Assembly: GCA_022641735.1 (NCBI GenBank)
Contig: JALCDQ010000001.1
Coordinates: 124,001-188,000 of the forward strand
Direction: 5' to 3'
DNA: 64,000 nt
DNA from: Prevotella sp.
GTDB lineage: Bacteria; Bacteroidota; Bacteroidia; Bacteroidales; Bacteroidaceae
Both the position numbers and the translations under genes were made by a program. Shown one piece after another: positions 34,677 to 42,810 of this stretch. The notes beneath the pieces were generated by a model. That model was not told the origin of the DNA. It searched no databases and worked only from the letters and a program-made list of their open reading frames with translations. Position 1 is the stretch's first letter. Every line of letters begins with the position of its first letter.

Positions 34677-35296
34677 ACTTTCGATTCAATTAAATGATAC
34701 ATATTTTGGAGATATCCTTTCCATTCTAAATTGCTTAAGAAGTGGTATAAATAGGCCATAATCCGTGCACAAACGAATCCGATGATAAGTCCTACGAGGA
34801 TATCACTGGGATAATGAACGCCTAAATACATTCTTGAATAGCAGACGATGAGCATCCAGCCACATAATAGCCAGCCAATCACTTTCTTACGAGTGGTATA
34901 AAACCAAAAGAAAGTCAATCCCGCAGAATTGGCGGCATGACTGGAAGGGAAACCATTACTGCCTCCATGGTATCCGAAAACCGTGTGAATGTAAACTGAA
35001 AGGGGATTGTCGGGGTTGGAAGGTCTCATTCTGCACACCAAAGGTTTCAGTAGGCCAGATGTCACTTGGTCGGTCATGACAATGCAAACAACCACGGCTA
35101 TCATCCACAAAATCACATTCCGCCGACTCTTATTTCTGGAGATGACGACAAAGAGCATGATATAGAGGGGTATCCACAATATCTTGTCACTGAAAAGGAA
35201 CATAATGACATCACTCAACTGACTATGCCACCCATTAATAGCAAGCAGGAGTTGACTATCTATTGTACTAAGTAAGTATTGAATATCATTAAACAT
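34673..35296 (-). CDS. PAP2-family membrane phosphatase
   Basis: This 207-aa membrane protein has the three-part PAP2 catalytic signature: KPLVCRMRPSNP, GFPSSHAANSAGLTFF and SRMYLGVHYPSDILVG. It carries five or six helices. PAP2 enzymes dephosphorylate undecaprenyl pyrophosphate or lipid A (LpxE/LpxF). Its coupling with an ArnT-like gene and a two-component system suggests lipid A or carrier-lipid work; this is inferred. It is the first gene of the operon. Confidence 0.9.
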   Translation of the reverse strand: MFNDIQYLLSTIDSQLLLAINGWHSQLSDVIMFLFSDKILWIPLYIMLFVVISRNKSRRNVILWMIAVVVCIVMTDQVTSGLLKPLVCRMRPSNPDNPLSVYIHTVFGYHGGSNGFPSSHAANSAGLTFFWFYTTRKKVIGWLLCGWMLIVCYSRMYLGVHYPSDILVGLIIGFVCARIMAYLYHFLSNLEWKGYLQNMYHLIESKV

Positions 35297-35496
35297 GCTT
35301 CGACCTTTAAACCGGGTGTAAAAGTACAGATGAAATCTGAAGAAATTCTGAAGAAATAGTCAAAGAAGCGTTAATGTTCTTTAAAGATTAAGAGAAAAAA
35401 GAACAATAGCCACAAAAAAGGAATTTTTGATTACTGATAATTCAAAAAAAATTGCCACCTTTGCAAGGTTATGGTAAACTCTTTGAATAATTAAAT

Positions 35497-36507
35497 ATGA
35501 AAACTATTAGAATCTTTTTCATCGCCCTTCTTTGTTTAGGGCTGACTACAACACAAGCTCAAAATACAGGAAAGAGAAACCGTTTGAAAGTAGGACTTGT
35601 GCTTGGAGGCGGTGGAGCCAAAGGCGCTTCCGAAGTGGGAGTGTTGAAATATATCGAGAAATCCGGCATTCCTATTGACTATATTGCAGGAACGAGCATC
35701 GGGTCAATCATTGGCGGACTCTATTCTTGCGGCTATCGCTCTGCTGATTTGGATTCCATGTTCCGTTCACAAGAATGGAAAACGCTCCTTGGAGATAGGG
35801 ATGATGACTTGAAAGGAGCCGTTTTGAAGAAGAAAAACGGAGTAGTTTATATGTTCGGATTTCCTGTTGGAAGGAAAGGCTCTGCACTTGCAGACTCCTC
35901 AATAGGAGCAATCCGTGGCGATAATATCATTCATCTGCTCGACTCGATGACCAATCGCCATGACTCCATATCATTTGATAAACTCCCTATTCCGTTCCGT
36001 TGCATCGCTACTGACTATAAACATCATAAGGAAGTGGTGCTTTCCAGTGGATGGCTACCTCAATCCATGCGGGCAAGTATGGCCATACCAGGTGCTTTCA
36101 AGCCCGTGGAAATCGACTCCATGGAATTACTCGACGGAGGCCTCATCAATAATTTACCGGTTGATGTGGTGCGTGCTATGGGAGCAGATGTGGTGATTGC
36201 CATCGACCTCACGCAAAACAAGCATGAAGGGGAAAAGCAAAAGAAAGCCCCGTTGATACTCCGCAAAGCCAAAACAGAGTTCGGGCAATTGGCAAAATGG
36301 GCCATTACCCGTCCTGACTTGATAAAATATGAGAAGAACAGAACAGATGCCGACGTCTATATCAACCCTCCTCTGAAAGGCTATGGAGCAGGAAGCTTCA
36401 GCAGCAAGAGCATTAAAGAGATGATTGAAATCGGCTATTTATCGGGTAAGGCGGCTTTAGATGATTTGATAGCCCTGAAGAAGAAAGTGATGCGAGGAAA
36501 GAAATAG
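35497..36507 (+). CDS. Exported patatin-like phospholipase
   Basis: This 336-aa protein has signal peptide MKTIRIFFIALLCLGLTTTQAQ and a patatin domain with oxyanion loop GLVLGGGGAKGASEVGVL, nucleophile elbow AGTSIGSIIGGLY and catalytic Asp in LLDGGLINNLPVDV. Family members hydrolyse phospholipids. It lacks the C-terminal BamA-like barrel of many Bacteroidota relatives (RssA/PlpD type), so it is probably periplasmic and soluble. Single gene; a terminator follows. Confidence 0.92.
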   Translation: MKTIRIFFIALLCLGLTTTQAQNTGKRNRLKVGLVLGGGGAKGASEVGVLKYIEKSGIPIDYIAGTSIGSIIGGLYSCGYRSADLDSMFRSQEWKTLLGDRDDDLKGAVLKKKNGVVYMFGFPVGRKGSALADSSIGAIRGDNIIHLLDSMTNRHDSISFDKLPIPFRCIATDYKHHKEVVLSSGWLPQSMRASMAIPGAFKPVEIDSMELLDGGLINNLPVDVVRAMGADVVIAIDLTQNKHEGEKQKKAPLILRKAKTEFGQLAKWAITRPDLIKYEKNRTDADVYINPPLKGYGAGSFSSKSIKEMIEIGYLSGKAALDDLIALKKKVMRGKK

Positions 36508-36513
36508 CAAAGA

Positions 36514-36547
36514 AAAAGGAGGCTCTTTTCAAGTCTCCTTTTATTTT
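36514..36547 (+). terminator. Terminator between patatin and zinc-ribbon genes
   Basis: AAAAGGAGGCT and AGTCTCCTTTT form an 11-bp stem with one G-T wobble and a 7-nt loop, followed by ATTTTT. The genes on either side converge on it. Confidence 0.88.
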
Positions 36548-36552
36548 TGTCT

Positions 36553-37401
36553 TTAATCTTCAGTTTCTTCTTTCTTGTCTTCCGTTTCCTCTTTCTTCGC
36601 GGTTCTACGGATAGAGCGCTTGCGTTTTGGCTTTTCTTCTGCCGTAGCAATCTTCACTCCAGCCAAATCAGGGTCAATCATGATGCGGCCGCAATACTCG
36701 CAAACGAGAATCTTCTTATGCATCTTGATATCCAATTGACGCTGAGGTGGTATCTTATTGAAGCAACCTCCGCAGGCATCACGCTGCACTACGGTGATAC
36801 CCAAGCCATTGCGGGCATTCTTACGAATACGTTTGAAGCTGTTGAGAAGACGTGGTTCTATCTTAGCCTCCAGCTCGCGAGCCTTCGTTTTGTATTTCTC
36901 TTCCTCGTCACGAGTTTCTTGCATGATTTCCTCAAGTTCACCTCTTTTCTCTTCGAGAGCCACATTACGGTCGGCAATGAGTGATTGAGTGTCTTCCATC
37001 TCCTTCTTCTTCTCGTCGATTTTCACCGTTGCTTCCTTGATTTTCTTGTTGCAAAGCTCGATTTCCAGTGTCTGGAATTCAATCTCCTTGCTCAAAGTGT
37101 CATACTCGCGGTTGTTCTTCACATCGTCCAATTGAGCCTTATAGCGGGCAACACTCGTTTCAGCCTGAGCTATATCGCCTTTCTTCTGACCCATTGCGGC
37201 CTCAAAGTCAGCTATCTCACCTTGGATTTTCTCCACACGGGTGTTAAGTCCTTCTATCTCATCTTCCAAGTCCTGCACTTCCAAAGGAAGCTCACCGCGC
37301 AATGCACGCTTGTCGTCGATTGCCGACAAGATAGTCTGCAACTGATAAAGAGTTTTCAGTTTCTCTTCTACCGTCAAATCTGTTGGATCTTTTTTTGCCA
37401 T
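36553..37401 (-). CDS. C4-type zinc-ribbon coiled-coil protein (COG1579-like)
   Basis: This 282-aa protein has a long coiled coil of about 180 residues (EDEIEGLNTRVEKIQGEIADFEAAMGQKKGDIAQAE...) followed by a zinc ribbon with Cys pairs in RDACGGCFNKI and ILVCEYCGRIM. A basic then acidic tail (KPKRKRSIRRTAKKEETEDKKEETED) ends it. Helicobacter HP0958 of this family chaperones flagellar or RNA partners, but the Bacteroidota role is unknown. It begins 3 nt after the Nif3-like gene, so the two form an operon. Confidence 0.9.
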   Translation of the reverse strand: MAKKDPTDLTVEEKLKTLYQLQTILSAIDDKRALRGELPLEVQDLEDEIEGLNTRVEKIQGEIADFEAAMGQKKGDIAQAETSVARYKAQLDDVKNNREYDTLSKEIEFQTLEIELCNKKIKEATVKIDEKKKEMEDTQSLIADRNVALEEKRGELEEIMQETRDEEEKYKTKARELEAKIEPRLLNSFKRIRKNARNGLGITVVQRDACGGCFNKIPPQRQLDIKMHKKILVCEYCGRIMIDPDLAGVKIATAEEKPKRKRSIRRTAKKEETEDKKEETED

Positions 37402-37404
37402 ATT

Positions 37405-38193
37405 TTATAAGTAAATTATAGGATTGGTGCAAACCTCAGTGAGACAACATCTCACGCCGGGACACTTCTCCTCGATGATTGATTTAAATATTTCATTCGT
37501 AAATTGTTCACTCTGATAGTGGCCGATGACGGCTATCTGTATCTCCTGGTCATGCCCGAAGAACTCATGATAGTGCATCTCGCCCGTCACAAAGGCATCT
37601 GCGCCCTTCTCTATCGCTTCCTGCAAAAGGAAAGAACCGGCACCTCCACAGAGGGCAACCTTCTTTATTTCCCTACGAATCAACTGATTAGCCTGCACGC
37701 ATTCCACATCGAATGTCTTCTTGAGCATCAATATGAAGTCGTCAGCAGCCATGGGTTCACTGAAACTTCCGATAACTCCTTCGCCGCCATCAACGTTTTC
37801 CACCGTCTTCAGCGACCCGAAGAAAGAGAGTTCGTGAAGGCCCATCTTCTCGGCAATCTTATAGTTTACGCCTCCTTGAGCACTATCCATATTGGTGTGC
37901 ATGGATGCGATTGTGATGTCGGCACGGATTGCCTTCATCACCGTCCGTTGCACATAGTCTTCGCCGGAAATACGGCTCAACTTATGGAAGATGAGCGGGT
38001 GATGAGAGATTATCAGATTGCAACCGCGCCGAATGGCTTCGTCGACAATCTGTTCAGTCACGTCCAGACACAATAAAGCCCCTGAGACTTCCGCTTCTGT
38101 TAATCCTATTTGCAAGCCGGCATTATCAAAGTCTTCCTGCAAGGGCAGAGGCGCGAATCGTTCAAGGGCGTTAACCACTTCTATAATTTTCAC
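37405..38193 (-). CDS. Nif3-like dinuclear metal-centre protein
   Basis: This 262-aa Nif3/YbgI-family protein carries metal-binding motifs (NLIISHHPLIFHKLSRI, ASMHTNMDSAQGGVNYKIAEKMG, GEMHYHEFFGHDQEIQIAVIGHYQSEQF) and AFVTGE. YbgI has been linked to GTP cyclohydrolase I-like activity, but the role is unsettled. I use the GTG at 38193 (VKIIEVVNAL), because the track's start is the TTG of the -7 box TATCTTTG at 38215-38222. It is co-transcribed with the zinc-ribbon gene. Confidence 0.92.
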   Translation of the reverse strand: MKIIEVVNALERFAPLPLQEDFDNAGLQIGLTEAEVSGALLCLDVTEQIVDEAIRRGCNLIISHHPLIFHKLSRISGEDYVQRTVMKAIRADITIASMHTNMDSAQGGVNYKIAEKMGLHELSFFGSLKTVENVDGGEGVIGSFSEPMAADDFILMLKKTFDVECVQANQLIRREIKKVALCGGAGSFLLQEAIEKGADAFVTGEMHYHEFFGHDQEIQIAVIGHYQSEQFTNEIFKSIIEEKCPGVRCCLTEVCTNPIIYL

Positions 38194-38214
38194 GCTAAAT
38201 ATAAATCTAGATTG

Positions 38215-38222
38215 CAAAGATA
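38215..38222 (-). promoter_or_regulatory. Promoter -7 box of Nif3 operon
   Basis: The minus strand reads TATCTTTG, 22 nt before the GTG start, so the leader is very short. A 22-bp repeat array lies about 140 nt further upstream. Confidence 0.7.
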
Positions 38223-38357
38223 CTACTTTTTATCTGATTTCAGCATGGAGGAAAGCGGTTTTTAATATTTTTTAATTTTATTGTTAAGCATCGGCAGGAC
38301 AAAGAGTCTTCTCGCTATTTGAAACTACTTGAAAATGAGGTGATTGCAAAGACGATT

Positions 38358-38445
38358 GTAAAAGACTATCTTTTACCCTGTAAATAACGGTCTTTTACCT
38401 TGTAAACAACGATTGTTTACCTCGTAAAAAGCCATCTTTTACAAT
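38358..38445. repeat. 22-bp tandem repeat array (4 units), best-preserved dyads
   Basis: The units are gtaaaagactatcttttaccct, gtaaataacggtcttttacctt, gtaaacaacgattgtttacctc and gtaaaaagccatcttttacaat, exact period 22. Each unit is itself an inverted repeat (GTAAAAGA/TCTTTTAC). The array lies 3' of the nuclease gene (stop at 38485) and 5' of the Nif3 promoter. Confidence 0.92.
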
Positions 38446-38484
38446 GCCTTTCATCATCACTCTTCAAAAAGGAGGTTTTCTTGC

Positions 38485-39321
38485 CTACCAATCATTGAGG
38501 TCTTCCTCGCTCTCAACGGCTTTTTCCACGTCATCGGGCAACGATGGGAAGAAGTCTATGCCAGTAATTCGCTCTATCTGGTCAATCGAGTTTACGTAGT
38601 CGCCTTTTGGCCGATTGCCAGGCTCGTTCTTATAGATGAATCCGATGGCCTTAGGAGTTCCCTGCATGCAGAGCACCACTTTGAAGAAGGCTTCAGGCAC
38701 AGTGATGCGGTTCTGCCCTATCGTCTTATGCTTGCTTCGATAAAGGATAGGCCCGCAAACGATGTAAATGTCGCCGTATTCCTCTGCCCATTTGCGGCAT
38801 TGTATCTCCATTTCATTCCAGTCTCCTTCGTTCAGATTATGGTCTTGCGGACACATATTGGTGAAGAGAAAGCAGTCTTGCTGAGCCTGCTCATCCCATT
38901 TATTATCGGCGGAAGGACACATGTGGCCACGGTCATAACCAGAGCGCTGATAATCATAGGTGTTAGCTCTCGGTGTCGGCACATCCATATCCTCTTGGAA
39001 AGGAATGCCGCCACGCTTGTAAGGACCTGTCGTATGGTCGGCCGTGAGATGCCATGCCACCCAATTAGGGATGCGCAAATCCTTATTATAAGACACGGTA
39101 TATCCCGTGCGTCGCAATATCTGCTCGGCTCTGTCCTTAAGAGGAGCTGGGATTTCAAGCGTTCCCTTCGGGTCACTTTTCTGTTGGGTGGAAGCCTGTT
39201 TCTGCTCTTCTTTAGGGGCATTTGAGGCAATTCCTCCCATGAGAGGCTTATGCGTGAAATTAAGACAACCCGCCAACAAGCAGGCAAAAAACAACAAGAA
39301 GGAGAAATGTTTCATTTTCAT
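38485..39321 (-). CDS. DNA/RNA non-specific endonuclease, lipoprotein
   Basis: This 278-aa protein has a lipoprotein signal (FSFLLFFACLLAGC) and a Lys/Gln/Ser-rich linker. The beta-beta-alpha-metal nuclease domain (NUC1/Serratia nuclease family) has the catalytic SGYDRGHMCPSADNK and the metal Asn region FLFTNMCPQDHNLNEGDWNEMEIQCRKWAEEYGDIYIVCGPI. It is probably surface or periplasmic and degrades nucleic acids for nutrition or defence. Its ATG shares one base with the stop codon of the preceding permease gene. Confidence 0.92.
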   Translation of the reverse strand: MKMKHFSFLLFFACLLAGCLNFTHKPLMGGIASNAPKEEQKQASTQQKSDPKGTLEIPAPLKDRAEQILRRTGYTVSYNKDLRIPNWVAWHLTADHTTGPYKRGGIPFQEDMDVPTPRANTYDYQRSGYDRGHMCPSADNKWDEQAQQDCFLFTNMCPQDHNLNEGDWNEMEIQCRKWAEEYGDIYIVCGPILYRSKHKTIGQNRITVPEAFFKVVLCMQGTPKAIGFIYKNEPGNRPKGDYVNSIDQIERITGIDFFPSLPDDVEKAVESEEDLNDW

Positions 39322-40088
39322 TATTTACCTTTCAATTTATCATATTCATCGAATGAATATCTGCGTGCGGCCCATAAAGTGATGAGCAGGGAGGTCAAAG
39401 ACGTGGAAAAAAGGAGGATGAGAATAAGCAACTGATAGCAAACGGCCGCTATCAGAGTGACTCCACTCATCAACATAACCCACAAAATGACAGGTGCAAC
39501 CCCCACTACCATATATCCCATCGAGGAAATCCACGGTGAGGCCGACTTCTGCAAAGCGCGTCGTACAAAATAATTTACAGCTTCCTTATGGGTGGCCCCA
39601 TTGCCCAAAAGATAATAATAAAGGGCTGAATGATGCTGCAACCCTGAATAATAGACTGACAGAGCATTAGCATTCACCCCTATCATCGACCCAATCAGCA
39701 ACCCTATAACGGGTATGAAATATCTTGCATCGAATGGATTTTTCAGTCCTGCAACGAAGAAAAGGAAGTAAAGACCTATGACAAGAGCACTGGAAAGGAG
39801 GCCTACAAACACAGGTATCACATACTTACTGCTCTTCAATCGGGCTTTCCCCACCATCATCACAGCAGCTGCCAATGCCATCAAAACAATCCATAAGATG
39901 TTGAGTAACACGTTGTTCCATTGTAAAATGAAGTAGAGGCAGAAGCCTGTCAGCGCCAGCCATACCGTCATTTTGCCAAAAGCCACGAGTGCTTTCTGCA
40001 TGAGATTGATGCGAAAAGCATAGAGAATATAAAGTGGAATGGCCAATAGCAACAGGCCTAAAACAAATCCTAATAGAGTGATTTCCAT
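39321..40088 (-). CDS. FetB-like (UPF0014) ABC permease
   Basis: This 255-aa protein has seven or more hydrophobic helices. It matches the UPF0014/FetB layout, including FIPVIGLLIGSMIGVNANALSVYYSGL, a cytosolic coupling loop LGNGATHKEAVNYFVRRALQKSASPWISSMGYM, and a C-terminal pair of helices with LLFSTSLTSLLITLWAARRY. E. coli FetAB is reported to export iron. It follows the ATPase gene by 15 nt and is translationally coupled to the nuclease gene. Confidence 0.8.
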   Translation of the reverse strand: MEITLLGFVLGLLLLAIPLYILYAFRINLMQKALVAFGKMTVWLALTGFCLYFILQWNNVLLNILWIVLMALAAAVMMVGKARLKSSKYVIPVFVGLLSSALVIGLYFLFFVAGLKNPFDARYFIPVIGLLIGSMIGVNANALSVYYSGLQHHSALYYYLLGNGATHKEAVNYFVRRALQKSASPWISSMGYMVVGVAPVILWVMLMSGVTLIAAVCYQLLILILLFSTSLTSLLITLWAARRYSFDEYDKLKGK

Positions 40089-40103
40089 TTCTGTGAGTTA
40101 TTA

Positions 40104-40718
40104 TTAAACGCTTTCTTTATCTAATGAAATATGTTTATCAAAGAGCCTTACCAGTGACTCATCTTGCAAAACGACAATGGCACTGACGCCATCATGATTC
40201 AATCGGCGGATATACTCTATCTCCCGACCCATCTGCAAGTCATCCAAAAGCAGGATAGGCTTCTTCAGAAGACCTTCCATGGCAAGCATGATGCATTGCA
40301 ACGAACCTTTATCCAAACTGCTCGGAGCGGCCTTGCAGATGCTTTCTTCTAAGCCTGATTGTTGCAATTCTGCAATAATCATTTCCTTTGAAATATCTTT
40401 ACGCTGATTGATTTTCAAATCCAAGATTCCATCTATCCAGTTTTCCACCGTCTCATAAGGCAATTCGAGGCTTTGCGGCAGATAGCACATTCTTTGCCGA
40501 AAATAAGCGGCAGACATCTTATTGACCACCTCTCCCTCAATGGTAAAATAACCCTTATCGAAAGGCAACAAACCTTGCATAGCGAGCAGAAGAGCGGTCT
40601 TGCCAGTACCCTGCCTTCCCGTAATGCACAGATTCTCACCACTTTCAAGTTTCAATGATAGATTGTTTACTATCTGTTGCCCTGCTATGGATAGAGAGAC
40701 GTTTTTAAACTCAAGCAT
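40104..40718 (-). CDS. FetA-like ABC ATPase with degenerate motifs
   Basis: This 204-aa ABC ATPase has Walker A GRQGTGKT and Q-loop LPQSLELPYETVENWI. In place of LSGGQ it has SSLDKGSLQC, and Walker B is followed by Asp not Glu (ILLLDDLQMG). The H-loop position has Gln (VVLQDESL). It pairs with the FetB-like permease. The short length fits FetA (about 225 aa). The altered catalytic residues suggest slow or regulatory ATP use. Confidence 0.8.
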   Translation of the reverse strand: MLEFKNVSLSIAGQQIVNNLSLKLESGENLCITGRQGTGKTALLLAMQGLLPFDKGYFTIEGEVVNKMSAAYFRQRMCYLPQSLELPYETVENWIDGILDLKINQRKDISKEMIIAELQQSGLEESICKAAPSSLDKGSLQCIMLAMEGLLKKPILLLDDLQMGREIEYIRRLNHDGVSAIVVLQDESLVRLFDKHISLDKESV

Positions 40719-40741
40719 ATAAGAACTTCATCATATTTTTG

Positions 40742-40749
40742 CAAAATTA
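40742..40749 (-). promoter_or_regulatory. Promoter -7 box of fetAB-nuclease operon
   Basis: The minus strand reads TAATTTTG, 24 nt before the ATPase start and divergent from the aguA promoter. Confidence 0.55.
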
Positions 40750-40783
40750 CAAATAAATCTCCAAAGATATGAATTTATTTCGC

Positions 40784-40791
40784 TATCTTTG
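40784..40791 (+). promoter_or_regulatory. Promoter -7 box of aguA-aguB
   Basis: TATCTTTG lies 19 nt before the ATG at 40810. The track's start at 40789 is the TTG within this box. Confidence 0.7.
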
Positions 40792-40809
40792 CCTAAAAAT
40801 ATTTCAATC

Positions 40810-41850
40810 ATGCCGAAAAAGGAGTGTTATCTGCCTGCAGAATGGGAGCCACAGAGTGGAATTCAACTCACTTGGCCTCATGAAGATACTGACTGGAAGC
40901 CGTATCTTCAGGAGATTACATCGGTGTTTCTCCAACTTGCAGAGGTGATTCTTGTCCACGAGAAACTCTTGATTGTCTCACCAAACATCAAAGCCACGGA
41001 GGCACTCATCAAGGAACATATCGACAAAAGTCTGCTCGAAAACTTACGATTGATGGAATGTGACACCAATGACACTTGGGCGCGTGACCACGCTTTCATC
41101 TCTCTCAAGGGTGCGGAAAGCCCTCTCCTGCTCGACTTCAAATTCAATGCTTGGGGAGAGAAATTCGATTGGCAGAAAGATAATGAGATAAATCGGAATC
41201 TCTCTGAATCAGGCCTTTTGAAGGGCATCTATAAGGATGAAGAGGACTTTATCTTAGAGGGTGGCTCAATAGAAAGTGATGGCAAAGGAACGATTTTCAC
41301 CACCAGCACTTGCCTTTTGGCTCCTCATCGCAACCAACCCCTCACTCAGGCAGAGATAGAGAGCCAACTGAAGCATCGCCTTCAGGCGCAACGCATCGTA
41401 TGGATAACCCATGGATGCCTCACGGGTGACGATACCGACGGGCATATCGACACACTCGTACGCACGGCTCCAAACGACACCTTATTATATGTAGATTGTG
41501 AGGATGAGGGCAATCCGCAATATATGGAACTCAAGGCAATGGAACAACAACTGAAAACCCTGAAGACTTTGGAAGGTAAACCCTATCGATTGCTTCGACT
41601 TCCTATGCCTGATAAGATCGTTTTTGATGGCGAACAATTGCCTGCGACCTATGCTAATTTCTTGATAATCAACGATGTTGTCATCGTTCCCACTTATGGG
41701 CAAGAAGCCAAAGACAAGGAGGCTAAGCGCATCATTGCCACCGCTTTCCCTGAAAGAAACATCATTGGCATCGATGCCCGAATCATTATTCGTCAGCATG
41801 GGTCTATCCATTGCCTGACGATGCAATATCCCGAAAATGTAATTATCTGA
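40810..41850 (+). CDS. aguA: Agmatine deiminase
   Basis: Converts agmatine to N-carbamoylputrescine. The 346-aa protein has the family landmarks YLPAEWEPQSGIQLTWPHEDTDW, CDTNDTWARDHAFI, DFILEGGSIESDGKGTIFTT, GCLTGDDTDGHIDTLVR and the catalytic Cys near the end (QHGSIHCLTMQYP). It lies 10 nt before aguB, which carries out the next step, so the pair makes putrescine from agmatine. The start is fixed by the promoter box upstream. Confidence 0.96.
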   Translation: MPKKECYLPAEWEPQSGIQLTWPHEDTDWKPYLQEITSVFLQLAEVILVHEKLLIVSPNIKATEALIKEHIDKSLLENLRLMECDTNDTWARDHAFISLKGAESPLLLDFKFNAWGEKFDWQKDNEINRNLSESGLLKGIYKDEEDFILEGGSIESDGKGTIFTTSTCLLAPHRNQPLTQAEIESQLKHRLQAQRIVWITHGCLTGDDTDGHIDTLVRTAPNDTLLYVDCEDEGNPQYMELKAMEQQLKTLKTLEGKPYRLLRLPMPDKIVFDGEQLPATYANFLIINDVVIVPTYGQEAKDKEAKRIIATAFPERNIIGIDARIIIRQHGSIHCLTMQYPENVII

Positions 41851-41860
41851 TATAGAGAAT

Positions 41861-42760
41861 ATGAAAGAACTGAAAATAGGCCTTTTGCAACAACACAACA
41901 CCGCCTCGCAAGAAGACAATATGCGCAGATTGGCGGAAGGTATTACCGACCTTGCAAAGCGTGGAGCCCAACTAATCGTGCTTCAAGAATTGCACAATAG
42001 TCTTTATTTCTGCCAAGTGGAAGACGTTGCCAACTTCGATTTTGCCGAAACAATACCTGGCCCTTCCACAGGTTTCTATGGTGAACTGGCAAAACAATTG
42101 GGGGTGGTCATTGTCACTTCACTCTTTGAGAAACGTGCTCCAGGCGTATATCATAACACGGCCGTGGTTATCGAAAACGATGGTTCGATAGCAGGAAAAT
42201 ATCGCAAGATGCACATTCCCGATGACCCTGCTTATTATGAAAAGTTCTATTTTACCCCTGGTGACCTCGGTTTTCACCCCATCGACACAAGCGTTGGCCG
42301 ACTGGGAGTACTTGTCTGCTGGGACCAGTGGTATCCCGAAGCAGCCCGTCTCATGGCTTTGCAGGGCGCAGATATGCTTATTTACCCTACTGCCATCGGT
42401 TATGAAAGCAGTGATAGCAAAGAAGAACAGCAACGACAACGTGAGGCATGGACAACTGTGATGCGTGGTCATGCCGTTGCCAATGGGCTTCCTGTGATAG
42501 CTGTAAACAGAGTTGGCTATGAAGAGTCTCCTTGTCCTATTGGAGAAAAATCATTCCAAGGCATCCAATTTTGGGGCAGTAGTTTCGTGGCAGGCCCACA
42601 AGGCGAACTCCATTATCGTGCTTCGGATAACGAAGAAGAAAGTGTTATCGTGAATATCGACCTTGACCATAGCGAGCAAGTACGCCGTTGGTGGCCATTC
42701 TTACGTGATCGTCGCATCGATTCCTATGGCGATATCACTAAGCGATTGATTGATGAGTAA
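41861..42760 (+). CDS. aguB: N-carbamoylputrescine amidase
   Basis: Hydrolyses N-carbamoylputrescine to putrescine, CO2 and ammonia. The 299-aa protein is of the nitrilase superfamily with the catalytic triad Glu (QLIVLQELHNSLYFC), Lys (GKYRKMHIPDD) and Cys (LGVLVCWDQWYPEAARLMALQGADML). Plant-like features such as FYFTPGDLGFHPIDTSVGRLGVL support the substrate. It ends the two-gene putrescine operon; a strong hairpin follows. Confidence 0.96.
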   Translation: MKELKIGLLQQHNTASQEDNMRRLAEGITDLAKRGAQLIVLQELHNSLYFCQVEDVANFDFAETIPGPSTGFYGELAKQLGVVIVTSLFEKRAPGVYHNTAVVIENDGSIAGKYRKMHIPDDPAYYEKFYFTPGDLGFHPIDTSVGRLGVLVCWDQWYPEAARLMALQGADMLIYPTAIGYESSDSKEEQQRQREAWTTVMRGHAVANGLPVIAVNRVGYEESPCPIGEKSFQGIQFWGSSFVAGPQGELHYRASDNEEESVIVNIDLDHSEQVRRWWPFLRDRRIDSYGDITKRLIDE

Positions 42761-42771
42761 AGGGAAAATGG

Positions 42772-42809
42772 CTTTTCCTGATTGTTTGATTTCCTTCAAT
42801 CAGGAAAAG
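42772..42809. terminator. Hairpin between aguB and the MFS gene
   Basis: CTTTTCCTGATTG and CAATCAGGAAAAG form a perfect 13-bp stem with a 12-nt loop between convergent genes. Neither side has a clean T-run, so termination is likely but not certain. Confidence 0.65.
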
Positions 42810-42810
42810 T

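Noticed and set aside
38358-38445. Possible CRISPR array
   Set aside because: The 22-bp units are contiguous with no unique spacers and there are no cas genes; they are tandem repeats.
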